In this document: one piece after another, positions 1 through 9,047 of the stretch
Layout of the letters: each line of letters opens with the position of its first letter
Position numbering within the stretch: the stretch's first letter is position 1
Assembly (NCBI RefSeq): GCF_900324475.1
Contig: NZ_LT992502.1
Span: forward strand, 1,302,001 to 1,366,000
Direction: 5' to 3'
Source: Enterobacter bugandensis
GTDB taxonomy: Bacteria > Pseudomonadota > Gammaproteobacteria > Enterobacterales > Enterobacteriaceae
DNA length: 64,000 nucleotides
The notes under the pieces: model-generated
What the model was told of the DNA's origin: nothing
What the model saw: the letters and a program-made list of their open reading frames with translations, nothing else
The model's database searches: none
Translations under genes and position numbers: made by a program

Positions 1-199
1 GATGGATTGCTCTCGATGGGGGCTGGTGGTGTAATCAACCTGCTGTTACGACCTTGATACAAGGTATGTAGAGCGCAACGCAACGCCAGCCTCGGCTGGC
101 ACTGAATGTACCTGCGGGGAATTCAGGTATCAGGGCCGCCCGTTGAGGCGGCCTTTATACTTTCTGGAGTACCGCAGCAGGTTCACCTTGCTGTCTTGT
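1..199. other. Unassigned intergenic DNA upstream of ahpC with two hairpins
   Basis: No protein-coding gene is supported here. Two plus-strand hairpins are visible: a perfect one at 85-100 (gccagcc / ggctggc around a 2-nt loop), and a GC-rich one at 134-153 (ggccgcc / ggcggcc, 6-nt loop) followed by a short T-containing tract. The second resembles a weak intrinsic terminator reading rightward. This could be the end of a small RNA, or structured spacer between ahpC and a gene to the left of the window, which is dsbG in E. coli. I do not recognise it. Confidence 0.4.
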
Positions 200-304
200 T
201 GAAGTTGTAAGGTTTGGCTGATTGATTTGATAAAGCATACGCATTAGCCCCGATGAGCAAAGTTGGTTACCTTAGCTCTCAACGAAAACACGGAGGAAGT
301 ACAG
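200..304 (+). promoter_or_regulatory. ahpC promoter region, probable OxyR-controlled
   Basis: In E. coli, OxyR activates ahpCF through a site directly upstream of ahpC. The AT-rich stretch at about 204-250 and the block just before the gene resemble my memory of the E. coli ahpC leader. A good Shine-Dalgarno (ggagg, 291-295) sits 9 nt before the ATG at 305, which decides against the upstream in-frame start at 263. Exact OxyR contacts cannot be assigned by eye. Confidence 0.5.
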
Positions 305-868
305 ATGTCTTTGATTAACACTAAAATTAAACCTTTCAAAAACCAGGCGTTCAAAAACGGTGAGTTCATTGAAGTAACCGAGAAAGATACCGAAGGTCGC
401 TGGAGCGTCTTCTTCTTCTATCCGGCTGACTTCACCTTCGTTTGCCCGACCGAACTGGGTGATGTAGCTGACCATTACGACGAACTGCAGAAGCTGGGCG
501 TAGACGTTTACTCTGTGTCTACCGATACCCACTTCACCCACAAAGCGTGGCACAGCAGCTCTGAAACCATCGCGAAAATCAAATACGCGATGATCGGCGA
601 CCCGACTGGCGCCCTGACCCGTAACTTCGACAACATGCGTGAAGATGAAGGCCTGGCCGACCGTGCAACCTTCGTGGTTGACCCGCAGGGCATTATCCAG
701 GCTATCGAAGTTACCGCTGAAGGTATCGGCCGTGATGCTTCTGACCTGCTGCGTAAAGTGAAAGCGGCTCAGTACGTGGCTTCTCACCCAGGTGAAGTGT
801 GCCCGGCTAAATGGAAAGAAGGCGAAGCGACCCTGGCTCCATCCCTGGACCTGGTCGGTAAAATCTAA
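305..868 (+). CDS. ahpC: Alkyl hydroperoxide reductase peroxidase subunit AhpC
   Basis: This is a cytosolic typical 2-Cys peroxiredoxin that reduces hydrogen peroxide, organic hydroperoxides and peroxynitrite, and is recycled by AhpF. At 187 aa it has the E. coli length. The peroxidatic Cys47 lies in FTFVCPTEL and the resolving Cys166 in GEVCPAKW. The start at 305 follows a ggagg ribosome-binding site. ahpF follows after 127 nt on the same strand, and a hairpin in that gap may set the AhpC:AhpF ratio. OxyR control is expected from the family. Confidence 0.98.
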   Translation: MSLINTKIKPFKNQAFKNGEFIEVTEKDTEGRWSVFFFYPADFTFVCPTELGDVADHYDELQKLGVDVYSVSTDTHFTHKAWHSSSETIAKIKYAMIGDPTGALTRNFDNMREDEGLADRATFVVDPQGIIQAIEVTAEGIGRDASDLLRKVKAAQYVASHPGEVCPAKWKEGEATLAPSLDLVGKI

Positions 869-888
869 GTTTTCACCATCCGGCAATC

Positions 889-911
889 AATGGGCGCCCC
901 CCGCGCCCATT
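889..911 (+). other. Hairpin between ahpC and ahpF
   Basis: An 8-bp perfect stem (889-896 with 904-911, aatgggcg / cgcccatt) surrounds a 7-nt C-rich loop. No run of T follows, so it is not a canonical terminator. It could stabilise the ahpC 3' end or cause partial termination, fitting the much higher AhpC than AhpF levels known in enterobacteria. That role is inferred. Confidence 0.5.
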
Positions 912-995
912 TCATTCCAGCACCATGATGCAAGTTGCATTCAGGCCGCCCGCAAAGGCAGCTTGCATGATGACGTCTTAAGAGAGGGAAGAACT

Positions 996-2561
996 ATGCT
1001 CGACACCAATATGAAAACCCAGCTCAAGGCCTACCTTGAGAAACTGACTAAACCCGTTGAGCTGATTGCCACGCTGGACGACAGCGCGAAATCGGCAGAA
1101 ATCAAAGAGCTGCTGGCAGAGATCGCTGAACTGTCGCCGAAAGTGACCTTCAAAGAAGACAATTCGCTTGCGGTTCGTAAACCCTCTTTCCTGATTACTA
1201 ACCCGGGCTCGGACAAGGGACCGCGTTTTGCCGGCTCTCCGCTGGGGCATGAATTTACCTCACTGGTGCTGGCGCTGCTGTGGACCGGCGGTCATCCGTC
1301 AAAAGAAGCGCAGGCGCTGCTGGAGCAGATCCGCGATATCGACGGTGATTTTGAGTTTGAAACCTATTACTCGCTCTCCTGCCACAACTGTCCGGACGTG
1401 GTGCAGGCGCTGAACCTGATGTCGGTTCTGAACCCGCGCATCAAGCATACGGCGATTGACGGCGGTACTTTCCAGAATGAGATCACCGATCGCAACGTGA
1501 TGGGTGTTCCGGCGGTGTATCTGAATGGTCAGGAGTTCGGCCAGGGCCGCATGACGCTGACGGAAATCGTCGCCAAAGTGGATACCGGCGCGGAAAAACG
1601 CGCGGCGGAAGAACTGAACAAACGCGATGCGTACGATGTGCTGATTGTCGGTTCCGGCCCTGCGGGCGCGGCGGCAGCGGTTTACTCTGCACGTAAAGGT
1701 ATTCGTACCGGTCTTATGGGCGAACGCTTTGGCGGACAGGTGCTGGATACCGTGGACATTGAAAACTACATTTCCGTACCAAAAACCGAAGGTCAGAAGC
1801 TGGCCGGTGCGCTGAAGGCTCATGTCAGCGATTACGAGGTAGATGTGATCGACAGCCAGAGCGCCAGCAAGCTGATTCCGGCGGCGGTGGAAGGGGGCTT
1901 ACACCAGATTGAAACCGCCTCTGGCGCGGTGCTGAAAGCTCGAAGCGTGATCGTTGCCACCGGGGCAAAATGGCGCAACATGAATGTGCCGGGCGAAGAT
2001 CAATACCGTACCAAAGGCGTGACCTATTGCCCGCACTGTGACGGCCCGCTGTTTAAAGGCAAACGGGTGGCGGTGATCGGCGGTGGTAACTCCGGTGTGG
2101 AAGCGGCTATCGACCTGGCGGGGATTGTTGAACACGTGACGCTGCTGGAGTTCGCGCCTGAGATGAAGGCCGACCAGGTGCTGCAGGATAAAGTTCGCAG
2201 CCTGAAAAACGTTGACATCGTGCTGAACGCGCAGACCACGGAAGTGAAGGGCGACGGCAGCAAAGTGACCGGTCTGGAGTACCGTGACCGCGTAAGCGGC
2301 GACGTTCATAGCGTTCAGCTTTCGGGGATCTTCGTACAAATTGGCCTGCTGCCGAACACCACCTGGCTGGAAGGCGCGATTGAGCGCAACCGCATGGGCG
2401 AGATTATCATCGATGCGAAATGTGAAACCAGCGTGAAGGGCGTGTTTGCCGCGGGCGACTGCACCACCGTGCCGTACAAGCAGATCATCATCGCGACTGG
2501 CGAAGGTGCAAAAGCGTCCCTGAGCGCGTTTGACTACCTGATCCGCACCAAAACCGCATAA
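996..2561 (+). CDS. ahpF: Alkyl hydroperoxide reductase flavoprotein AhpF
   Basis: This NADH-dependent FAD disulfide reductase keeps AhpC reduced. At 521 aa it equals the E. coli protein. The N-terminal tandem thioredoxin-like part carries the CHNC pair (about 129-132), which passes electrons to AhpC. The C-terminal thioredoxin-reductase-like part carries the FAD motif [10 protein letters not shown], the redox pair CPHC (about 345-348), the NADH-binding GGGNSG and the FAD-binding GVFAAGDC. The ATG at 996 begins [10 protein letters not shown], follows an agagaggga ribosome-binding sequence, and is preferred over the longer frame that opens inside ahpC. Confidence 0.98.
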   Translation: MLDTNMKTQLKAYLEKLTKPVELIATLDDSAKSAEIKELLAEIAELSPKVTFKEDNSLAVRKPSFLITNPGSDKGPRFAGSPLGHEFTSLVLALLWTGGHPSKEAQALLEQIRDIDGDFEFETYYSLSCHNCPDVVQALNLMSVLNPRIKHTAIDGGTFQNEITDRNVMGVPAVYLNGQEFGQGRMTLTEIVAKVDTGAEKRAAEELNKRDAYDVLIVGSGPAGAAAAVYSARKGIRTGLMGERFGGQVLDTVDIENYISVPKTEGQKLAGALKAHVSDYEVDVIDSQSASKLIPAAVEGGLHQIETASGAVLKARSVIVATGAKWRNMNVPGEDQYRTKGVTYCPHCDGPLFKGKRVAVIGGGNSGVEAAIDLAGIVEHVTLLEFAPEMKADQVLQDKVRSLKNVDIVLNAQTTEVKGDGSKVTGLEYRDRVSGDVHSVQLSGIFVQIGLLPNTTWLEGAIERNRMGEIIIDAKCETSVKGVFAAGDCTTVPYKQIIIATGEGAKASLSAFDYLIRTKTA

Positions 2562-2588
2562 TAAAAGAAAGTAAGACATACCTGCAGT

Positions 2589-2618
2589 AGCCACCTCTTT
2601 ATGAGGTGGCTTTTTTTT
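2589..2618 (+). terminator. Intrinsic terminator of ahpCF
   Basis: An agccacctc / gaggtggct stem (2589-2597 with 2603-2611) is followed by an eight-T run ending at 2618. It lies 27 nt after the ahpF stop and ends the ahpCF transcript before the molybdoenzyme operon. Confidence 0.9.
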
Positions 2619-2750
2619 AGATTTTTTTACCCTCAATTATCCTCGTTATTAACCCCTTCATGCGTTAATTACCTGCTTCGATCAAAGAAAATAATAAGCC
2701 TGCTGATAATATCTTGTCGTTTTTTATAGCGATAAATATTTATATTTAAT
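2619..2750 (+). promoter_or_regulatory. AT-rich leader of the molybdoenzyme operon
   Basis: These 132 bp separate the ahpF terminator from the chaperone gene and must hold the operon promoter. The region is strongly AT-rich and has no clear Shine-Dalgarno before the ATG at 2751. A single atcaa half-site (about 2681-2685) recalls an FNR half-site, but no partner half-site is properly spaced. Anaerobic control is therefore expected from the enzyme type, not shown. Confidence 0.35.
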
Positions 2751-3326
2751 ATGAATGACAAAGATACATCTACTTCTTCAATATATGAGACGTTAACCCC
2801 ATTTGAAATAAAGGGATTGATGTTTCGTGATTTCTTTAACGTGGCGGACATGGCATCGCGATGCGCTTCGTTACATCCTTTATTCCCGGAAAGTGAAACC
2901 TGGCAGCAGGATGAGGCGTTAGAGGTTGAGTATGATTTCAACGCCCTGTTTGTCGGCCCTGCAACGCTATTGGCGCCGCCTTATGCCTCGGTGTATCTGG
3001 ACGAAGAGCCTCTGCTGATGGGCGCTACAACGCTGAGCGTACGCGAATTCCTGCGCAGCATCGGGCTTTTTGTGACCGGGGAAAATAGCGTTCCCGACGA
3101 TCACGTCAGCTATGAAATGGAGCTGGTGGTGATGCTCTCCGCGCATGCCAGACATTCGCCGCAATATCATGACGCACTCGCCCGCTTTGTGCAGGGGCAT
3201 CTTGAATTATGGCTCCCCGCATTTATCGCAAAAATAAAGGGTTGCGCGAAAACAACCGCAATTAAATGTCTCGCGTTGCAGATGACTAATTGGTTTGATG
3301 AATTAAAGACGAGAGTAATATTATGA
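2751..3326 (+). CDS. TorD/DmsD-family redox enzyme maturation chaperone
   Basis: This 191-aa cytoplasmic protein fits the TorD/DmsD (REMP) family. These all-helical chaperones bind the Tat signal of a specific molybdoenzyme and hold it until cofactor is inserted. The visible signatures are LFVGP followed by APPYASVYLDEE (about residues 64-85) and PDDHVSYEMEL (about 119-129). The stop overlaps the start of the catalytic subunit by four bases, so they are translationally coupled and it is very probably that enzyme's private chaperone. No strong ribosome-binding site precedes 2751. An internal ATG at 2820 has a better one but would delete conserved N-terminal helix sequence. Confidence 0.88.
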   Translation: MNDKDTSTSSIYETLTPFEIKGLMFRDFFNVADMASRCASLHPLFPESETWQQDEALEVEYDFNALFVGPATLLAPPYASVYLDEEPLLMGATTLSVREFLRSIGLFVTGENSVPDDHVSYEMELVVMLSAHARHSPQYHDALARFVQGHLELWLPAFIAKIKGCAKTTAIKCLALQMTNWFDELKTRVIL

Positions 3327-5599
3327 GTATTGATAAAGGGCTGCTAAACCGGCGCTCCTTTTTAAAAGGACTGATTGCGCTGGGTACCGTTGCCGCATTA
3401 CCCGGCGGACTATTATCATCCCGATGTGCCATGGCACAGCCCCCCATTCCGTTTAACCCAAAAACCTACAAAATTTTCCGTAACGCTTGCCCGCGTAACT
3501 GCTACGACACCTGCAGCTTAAAAACCTGGGTCAAAGATGACGTCATCACCTTCGTTGACGGGGCAAGCGAGTCCACGTTTACACACGGTGCCCCGTGTGT
3601 GAAAGGGCTGACCTACCCGCGCCGGGTCTACTCCCCGGACCGTATTAAATACCCGATGATCCAGGATGGGCGCGGCAGCGGTAAATGGCGTCGCATCTCC
3701 TGGGATGAGGCCATGCAGCGCATTGCCAGCAAGATGCTGGAGATTAAAAAGAAAGACGGGTCTATGCTCGGTCTGGCGCTGTCGAAATACTCCGGCAACC
3801 TGGGCGTGATGAGTTATGCCGTGGAGGGGATGATGTCTTCTCTCGGTTACACCACGCGGTTCGCTGGTACGCCATGCTGGCCAGCAGGGATCGATGCCCA
3901 GCACTACGACATGGGCGACATGTGGTGTAACGACCCGGAAGATCTGGTGAAAGCCAAATACATCATTATCTGGGGGGCAAACCCGGCCTGGTGCTCCATG
4001 CATACCATGAAGTACATCTATCAGGCGCGTGAGAAAGGGGCGAAAGTGGTGGTCATTGATCCGCTGTTCTCGCAAACCGCCGCGAAAGCCGATTTGTATC
4101 TGCGCGTGCGCCCGGGATCGGACGGCGCATTGGCGCTGGGAATGGCGCGGCACCTGCTGGATATTGGCCGCGTCGACCAGGAGTTTGTGAACAACTTCGC
4201 GCACGGTTTCCCGGAATTTGAACAGTATCTGCGCAGCAATATCACCGTGGAGTGGGCATCTGAAATCTGTGGCCTGTCGGCAGAGGTGATTCGCCACCTG
4301 GCGGAAGAGTTCACCGCGGTAAAACCTGCCACCGTCTGGATCGGCTACGGGATGCAGCGCCACGTCAACGGTGGGGCGAACGTGCGCGCCATTGACGCTT
4401 TTGTTGCCATGACAGGCAACATCGGTGTGGAAGGCGGCGGTGCCCGCTACGGCCATCTGCAGACCTGGGGCTACAACTATCATGCGATGACGCAGAAGCC
4501 ACCGGTCGGATCTGTTGGCATGGTGGGAGAAAGCGGCCCGGTAGGGGAGTTCGTCAGCGACAGCGGCGAAAAGAGCCACTATTCCGACCGCGCGCTGAAC
4601 CTGAACCAGACCGCGCAGAGCATTCTAGATGCCAACGATCCGCCCATTCGTATGCTGTGGGTGGCGTGCAAGAACCCGTTCGCGCAGGACTTTGACCGCA
4701 ACAAAATGGAAAAAGCCTTCAGCAAGCTGGAGATGGTGGTCTGCGTCGATCAGTTCTTCAACGAGACGGTGCAGCATGCCGATATTGTGCTGCCGGTGAC
4801 GACCACCTTTGAGCACTGGAACCTGTCGTCGTCTTACTGGCATTACTGGCTTTCGGTGAATGAACCGGCCATTAAACCGATGTACGAGTGCAAGAGCGAT
4901 TTGGATATTGCCGTGCTGCTCTCGCGTACCATCAACAAAATGGAGCCGGGCTCCTGTACCTTCCCGCAGGACATTGACCAGAAAAAATGGCTCGACCTTG
5001 AGTTCAATGAGGGCATGGCGAAGCAGTTCGGTATCCGCTCCTGGGACGATCTGCTGGATGGGCCGGTGAAAGCCAAAATGGTCAGCTCGGCGGCCTGGCA
5101 CGACCGCAAGTTTAAAACGCCATCGGGCAAGTATGAGTTCCTCTCCGAGCTGTGTGAAAAGAACGGCCATAAAGCGCTGCCGGAGTATCTGCCTGCCGCG
5201 GAGGGCAAGCTGCCGTTCCATCTGTTTACCCCGCATTTGCAGTACGGCCTCCACTCTCAGTTCGTCAACCTCGACTGGATGCAGGTCTTCTGGCCGGAGC
5301 CGTTTGTCTATATCCACCCAGCCGCCGCGCACAAGAAGGGGATTCGCGAGCTGGCGAAAGTCCGCGTGTTTAACGACGTGGGCGAAGTGGAGCTGCGGGC
5401 GAAGATTACCACCAACGTGCCGGAAGATTTCCTGGTGATGTATGAGTCCTGGTTTAACAAGCTTAAGTACAACGTGCAGAACGTCGTGAAAGATACGCCA
5501 GCCGATATGGGCAAGATGGCAACCGGCGCGCCTGGCGCGGCGATCCACAGCCAGTTTGTCGACATTGCCCTTATCGCGAATGAAGGAGCAGACGCATGA
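3323..5599 (+). CDS. Tat-exported molybdopterin oxidoreductase, DMSO-reductase superfamily catalytic subunit
   Basis: This 758-aa protein starts with a twin-arginine signal (NRRSFLKG, residues 9-16) and a probable AMA|Q cleavage site near 38, so it should face the periplasm. Cys56, Cys60, Cys64 and Cys92 form the N-terminal 4Fe-4S motif. Molybdopterin oxidoreductase and dinucleotide-binding segments follow (for example IIIWGANP, VVVIDPLFSQTAAKAD and VRPGSDGALALGM). Cys185, in GTPCWPAG, sits where the Mo ligand is expected. True DMSO reductases use Ser there, so the substrate may differ (polysulfide/thiosulfate-reductase or related type). Coupled to genes on both sides by ATGA overlaps. Common annotation is anaerobic DMSO reductase chain A, but the substrate is not determined by sequence. 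Confidence 0.9.
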   Translation: MSIDKGLLNRRSFLKGLIALGTVAALPGGLLSSRCAMAQPPIPFNPKTYKIFRNACPRNCYDTCSLKTWVKDDVITFVDGASESTFTHGAPCVKGLTYPRRVYSPDRIKYPMIQDGRGSGKWRRISWDEAMQRIASKMLEIKKKDGSMLGLALSKYSGNLGVMSYAVEGMMSSLGYTTRFAGTPCWPAGIDAQHYDMGDMWCNDPEDLVKAKYIIIWGANPAWCSMHTMKYIYQAREKGAKVVVIDPLFSQTAAKADLYLRVRPGSDGALALGMARHLLDIGRVDQEFVNNFAHGFPEFEQYLRSNITVEWASEICGLSAEVIRHLAEEFTAVKPATVWIGYGMQRHVNGGANVRAIDAFVAMTGNIGVEGGGARYGHLQTWGYNYHAMTQKPPVGSVGMVGESGPVGEFVSDSGEKSHYSDRALNLNQTAQSILDANDPPIRMLWVACKNPFAQDFDRNKMEKAFSKLEMVVCVDQFFNETVQHADIVLPVTTTFEHWNLSSSYWHYWLSVNEPAIKPMYECKSDLDIAVLLSRTINKMEPGSCTFPQDIDQKKWLDLEFNEGMAKQFGIRSWDDLLDGPVKAKMVSSAAWHDRKFKTPSGKYEFLSELCEKNGHKALPEYLPAAEGKLPFHLFTPHLQYGLHSQFVNLDWMQVFWPEPFVYIHPAAAHKKGIRELAKVRVFNDVGEVELRAKITTNVPEDFLVMYESWFNKLKYNVQNVVKDTPADMGKMATGAPGAAIHSQFVDIALIANEGADA

Positions 5600-6153
5600 G
5601 ACGCGCATTTTTAGTGAACAGTGATAAATGTATTGGCTGCCGCGGATGCGCCATGGCCTGCAAGAGCTTTAACCAGCTTGAGCCGGATCGCTACTGGCGC
5701 TATGTCTATCCGCTGGATAAAGAAATTTATCCGCATGAGGAGCGTGCGTTTTTCTCGCTGGCCTGTAACCACTGTGAAAACCCGGCCTGTCTGGCGGCGT
5801 GCCCGGTGGAAGCCTACACCAAACGTGATGACGGCGTGGTGGTCCATAACCCTGAACGCTGTATCGGCTGTAAAAACTGCATCCGTAACTGCCCGTACGG
5901 CGCGCCGCGCTTCAATGAAGAGACGCAAAAGGCGGAGAAGTGCAGCATGTGCTATGAACGTCTGGATATCGGTATGGCTCCGGCCTGCGTGAACGCGTGC
6001 CCGGTCGGTGCCCTGTCGATTATCGATCTGGATGCCGATCCGCTGCCGAACAATGCCGTGCAGTATCCGCCGGGCTTCCCGAAGATGCCTCAGCTTAATC
6101 CGGGTACGCGCTTCATTCTGGCCCGTCAGCCAAAACAGCCGGGGGATAAATAA
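5596..6153 (+). CDS. DmsB-like electron-transfer subunit with four 4Fe-4S clusters
   Basis: A 185-aa ferredoxin-like subunit with 16 cysteines in four groups: CIGCRGCAMAC (from residue 12), CNHCENPACLAAC, CIGCKNCIRNC and CSMC...CVNAC. This is the standard arrangement of DmsB/PhsB/NrfC-type subunits that wire quinol oxidation in the membrane to the Mo centre. There is no signal peptide. As in this family it would be exported folded with the catalytic subunit by the Tat system. Its start overlaps the catalytic subunit stop, and its TAA shares one base with the next ATG. Confidence 0.92.
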   Translation: MRRAFLVNSDKCIGCRGCAMACKSFNQLEPDRYWRYVYPLDKEIYPHEERAFFSLACNHCENPACLAACPVEAYTKRDDGVVVHNPERCIGCKNCIRNCPYGAPRFNEETQKAEKCSMCYERLDIGMAPACVNACPVGALSIIDLDADPLPNNAVQYPPGFPKMPQLNPGTRFILARQPKQPGDK

Positions 6154-6920
6154 TGGAAAAGTACGAACTGCCGTTGGTGATTTTTACCGTGCTAAGCCAG
6201 ATGTCCGTCGGGATGACGCTGCTCCTGACCTGGCGTACGCTGCGTGGTGAAGTGCATGGCACCCGCCTTCACTGGCTGATTACCGGGCTGATTCTGGGCG
6301 TAGCCTCCATTGCCGCGGTGCTGCATCTGGCGCACCCGGAACACGCATACAACGCGTTGATTAACCTGAAACATGCCTGGCTGAGCCGCGAAATTCTGGG
6401 CGCGACCCTGTACGGCGCCATGATTGGGCTGGCCTTCCTGAGTAAGGGAAATAAAGGCGCAGCGCTGCTGGCGTCCCTGTTCGGGATCCTGCTGGTGGTG
6501 GTGCAGGGAATGACCTACGCGGCACCGGCGATGCAGGCCATTGCCAACGGCATCACCATGATGCTGTTCTTTGCGACGGTCTGGGTGATGGGCTGTGCCG
6601 CAACGCCGCTGCTCGGGCTGAAAGGATCAAACGCCGCGCTGCGCCAGGGGATTATCGCCCTGATGGCGCTGCTGATTGCCGCGCCGGTGATGTGGCTCAG
6701 CGGCGGTACCATCATGAAAATGACCGCTCACGCCTGGTTAAGCTCGCCGCTCTATCTGGGCAGCCTGCTGTGCTGCGTTGTGGGTGGCGCGTTATCGCTG
6801 AAGCGCCAGCCGATGCAGAAAGCGGTGTTTGCGCTCCTGCTGGTGGGCGTGGTGCTCAGCCGCCTGACCTTCTTCGGCGATACCGTCAGCACCATCGTCA
6901 ATATTGGTCACCTGTACTGA
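6153..6920 (+). CDS. DmsC-like membrane anchor and quinol-oxidising subunit
   Basis: A 255-aa, very hydrophobic protein of the DmsC family, which typically has eight transmembrane helices. It begins MEKYELPLVIFTVLSQMSVG, matching the DmsC N-terminal pattern, and about eight hydrophobic spans can be picked out. Its expected job is to hold the catalytic and Fe-S subunits at the outer face of the inner membrane and to oxidise menaquinol. It is the last gene of the operon, starting on the final base of the preceding stop codon and followed at once by a strong terminator. Confidence 0.9.
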   Translation: MEKYELPLVIFTVLSQMSVGMTLLLTWRTLRGEVHGTRLHWLITGLILGVASIAAVLHLAHPEHAYNALINLKHAWLSREILGATLYGAMIGLAFLSKGNKGAALLASLFGILLVVVQGMTYAAPAMQAIANGITMMLFFATVWVMGCAATPLLGLKGSNAALRQGIIALMALLIAAPVMWLSGGTIMKMTAHAWLSSPLYLGSLLCCVVGGALSLKRQPMQKAVFALLLVGVVLSRLTFFGDTVSTIVNIGHLY

Positions 6921-6925
6921 TAAAC

Positions 6926-6951
6926 AAAACCCCGCGAAAGCGGGGTTTTTT
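6926..6951. terminator. Bidirectional terminator between molybdoenzyme operon and uspG
   Basis: An accccgc / gcggggt stem with a gaaa tetraloop (6929-6946) is flanked by A's on the left and T's on the right. It can stop the operon reading right and uspG reading left. Confidence 0.9.
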
Positions 6952-6959
6952 GTGGGTAT

Positions 6960-7388
6960 TTACCGGACCACCATCACCGGAATATGGGTGTGGCGGATCA
7001 CGCTGGAGGCGTTCGATCCCAGCAGGTGAGTGGTAATGGAAGGATTACGTGAACCGATCACCACCACGTCTGCATTCAGCTCCGCGGCCAGTTCATTGAC
7101 GGCATCGCGCACGCTACCGAACCGGACGTGGGTTTTGATGCGGGAAGGGTCGATGCTGAAATGTCCGACCATGGTCTGAAGCCGCGTTTCGGCTTCGTGC
7201 TGTAAGTGCTCCTCAAAGCGACGCACGTCGGCGGCAAAGCGGTGCAGGCTCAGGCTGGCAGAGCCCGGTAAGACGTGTAAAAGATGAATAATTCCGTCCT
7301 GCTGCGCGAGGAATTCCGCGTGGCGAACAGCTTTGTCGCTCAGTTCCATTTCGAAAACATCAACCGGCATAATGATTGTCTTATACAT
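6960..7388 (-). CDS. uspG: Universal stress protein UspG
   Basis: A 142-aa single-domain UspA-fold protein, matching E. coli UspG (YbdQ) in length. The start [12 protein letters not shown] at 7388 is the family start, and the in-frame upstream extension to 7433 is not supported. The C-terminal nucleotide-binding pattern is visible as [34 protein letters not shown], a G-2x-G-9x-G(S/T)-like loop. UspG-type proteins bind ATP and respond to growth arrest. Convergent with the molybdoenzyme operon, divergent from ybdR. Confidence 0.96.
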   Translation of the reverse strand: MYKTIIMPVDVFEMELSDKAVRHAEFLAQQDGIIHLLHVLPGSASLSLHRFAADVRRFEEHLQHEAETRLQTMVGHFSIDPSRIKTHVRFGSVRDAVNELAAELNADVVVIGSRNPSITTHLLGSNASSVIRHTHIPVMVVR

Positions 7389-7569
7389 AACCGTTTCTCC
7401 TTGTTTATAAACGCTGGATACATTCAACCACAAAATATGAATGGTTTCTGTAAGCGCTTCGGCACTTTTCCTCTCTCGCCAGGATAAATCTCAAAAGGCG
7501 CGTATTTCCCGGCAGACTTTCAGGGGTAGCTACCCTTTATAAACTTACCTGAAACCTTTCGGAGGTCGC

Positions 7570-8808
7570 ATGAAAGCACTCACGTACCACGGTCCGCACC
7601 ATGTTCGCGTTGAGAATGTCCCCGATCCCATCATTGAACAGCCCGACGATATCATCCTGCGCGTCACGGCCACGGCGATTTGCGGCTCCGACCTGCATCT
7701 CTATCGTGGAAAGATCCCAAAGGTGCAGCACGGCGACATTTTTGGACATGAATTTATGGGCGAGATCGTCGAGTGCGGACGAGAGGTAAAGGACCTGCAA
7801 AAAGGCGATCGCGTGGTGATCCCCTTTGTCATCGCCTGCGGTGACTGCTTCTTTTGCCGTCTGCAGCAGTACGCTGCCTGTGAGAATACCAATGCCGGGC
7901 AGGGCGCTGCGCTGAACAAAAAGCAAATTCCCGCGCCGGCAGCGCTGTTTGGCTATAGCCATCTCTACGGCGGCGTGCCGGGAGGGCAGGCGGAATATGT
8001 GCGCGTGCCGAAAGGCAACGTCGGACCGTTTAAGGTGCCGCAGCTGCTCTCCGATGATAAGGCCCTGTTTCTTTCTGATATTTTACCCACCGCCTGGCAG
8101 GCGGCAAAAAATGCGCAGATTGAAAAAGGCTCCAGCGTCGCCGTTTTCGGTGCCGGTCCGGTGGGGTTGTTGACAATTGCCTGCGCACGGCTGTTAGGGG
8201 CTGAGCAGATTTTTGTTATCGACCATCACCCCTATCGGCTGCGGTTTGCCGAGGCGCGCTACGGTGCTATCCCCATCAATTTTGATGATGATAACGACGC
8301 GGCGGAAAAGATAATCGAGCAAACCGCCGGGCAGCGGGGTGTCGATGCCGTCATTGATGCCGTCGGGTTCGAAGCCAAGGGCAGCACCACGGAGACGATC
8401 CTCAGCAACCTTAAAATTGAGGGCAGCAGCGGCAAAGCGCTGCGTCAGTGTATCGCTGCCGTCCGGCGCGGCGGGGTGGTCAGCGTACCTGGCGTGTATG
8501 CCGGGTTTATTCATGGCTTCCTGTTTGGGGATGCCTTCGATAAAGGGCTGACGTTTAAGATGGGCCAGACGCACGTCCACGCCTGGCTGGGCGAACTGTT
8601 ACCGCTGATCGAAAAAGGGCTGCTGACGCCGGAAGAGATTGTGACGCATTATCTCCCCCTGACGGATGCGGAACGTGCCTATAAGATTTTCGAAAAACGG
8701 GAGGAGGAGTGCCGGAAGGTGATTCTGGTGCCCGGCGCGGAAACGCCTGAGGCCGCTGAGCAAAAAGTTAAGGGCCTGGTGAATGCGTTCCCGGGCGGAG
8801 TGGTGTAA
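7570..8808 (+). CDS. ybdR: Zinc-dependent alcohol dehydrogenase-like oxidoreductase YbdR
   Basis: A 412-aa medium-chain dehydrogenase/reductase, the same length as E. coli YbdR. The GroES-like N-terminal domain carries the catalytic zinc residues (CGSD near 38 and GHEFMG near 60) and a structural-zinc cysteine group ([15 protein letters not shown]). The Rossmann domain has the cofactor motif GAGPVG near 196. An aggtcgc ribosome-binding region precedes 7570. The substrate is unknown, and aldehyde or polyol oxidation is only a family-level guess. Confidence 0.95.
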   Translation: MKALTYHGPHHVRVENVPDPIIEQPDDIILRVTATAICGSDLHLYRGKIPKVQHGDIFGHEFMGEIVECGREVKDLQKGDRVVIPFVIACGDCFFCRLQQYAACENTNAGQGAALNKKQIPAPAALFGYSHLYGGVPGGQAEYVRVPKGNVGPFKVPQLLSDDKALFLSDILPTAWQAAKNAQIEKGSSVAVFGAGPVGLLTIACARLLGAEQIFVIDHHPYRLRFAEARYGAIPINFDDDNDAAEKIIEQTAGQRGVDAVIDAVGFEAKGSTTETILSNLKIEGSSGKALRQCIAAVRRGGVVSVPGVYAGFIHGFLFGDAFDKGLTFKMGQTHVHAWLGELLPLIEKGLLTPEEIVTHYLPLTDAERAYKIFEKREEECRKVILVPGAETPEAAEQKVKGLVNAFPGGVV

Positions 8809-8818
8809 GAATACGCGC

Positions 8819-8914
8819 TTACTTGTGGCGTTCAAGGTAGAGCACGGCCGTGACGATGATCGCCACAATAATCAGAAAAATAAGTGTGATAACCAGTATC
8901 TCACACATGTCCAT
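8819..8914 (-). CDS. Small single-span membrane protein, unrecognised
   Basis: The frame encodes 31 aa (MDMCEILVITLIFLIIVAII then VTAVLYLERHK): almost one uninterrupted hydrophobic helix with a short basic tail. A second ATG at 8908 gives 29 aa and has a gagga sequence at ideal spacing, so it may be the true start. The gene sits between ybdR (10 bp away, convergent) and rnk (same strand, upstream). Size and shape fit the small membrane proteins of enterobacteria. A type I toxin-like peptide is an alternative, although no antisense RNA is evident. Too short for most gene callers. Confidence 0.5.
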   Translation of the reverse strand: MDMCEILVITLIFLIIVAIIVTAVLYLERHK

Positions 8915-9047
8915 CCTCGCAGCATCACAACAGATTAAGCGTGGATTAAGGCCTTTTAGCGCGATACAGGAAAATCGGGTGAATTTGCGGAAAGAGGATG
9001 CAGGCGCATCCTCTGTGCAACGCGGGTCGCGTTTGTTCAGAATGACA

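Noticed and set aside
792-995. Extended N-terminus for ahpF opening inside ahpC
   Set aside because: The family start [10 protein letters not shown] at 996 has a ribosome-binding site and exact family length.
2669-2941. 90-aa minus-strand frame overlapping the operon leader and chaperone start
   Set aside because: It overlaps a supported gene, lacks a ribosome-binding site, and its sequence looks random.
3518-5608. Two long antisense frames (353 and 327 aa) under the molybdoenzyme gene
   Set aside because: Composition typical of reverse-strand shadows of GC-biased codons, with no motifs.
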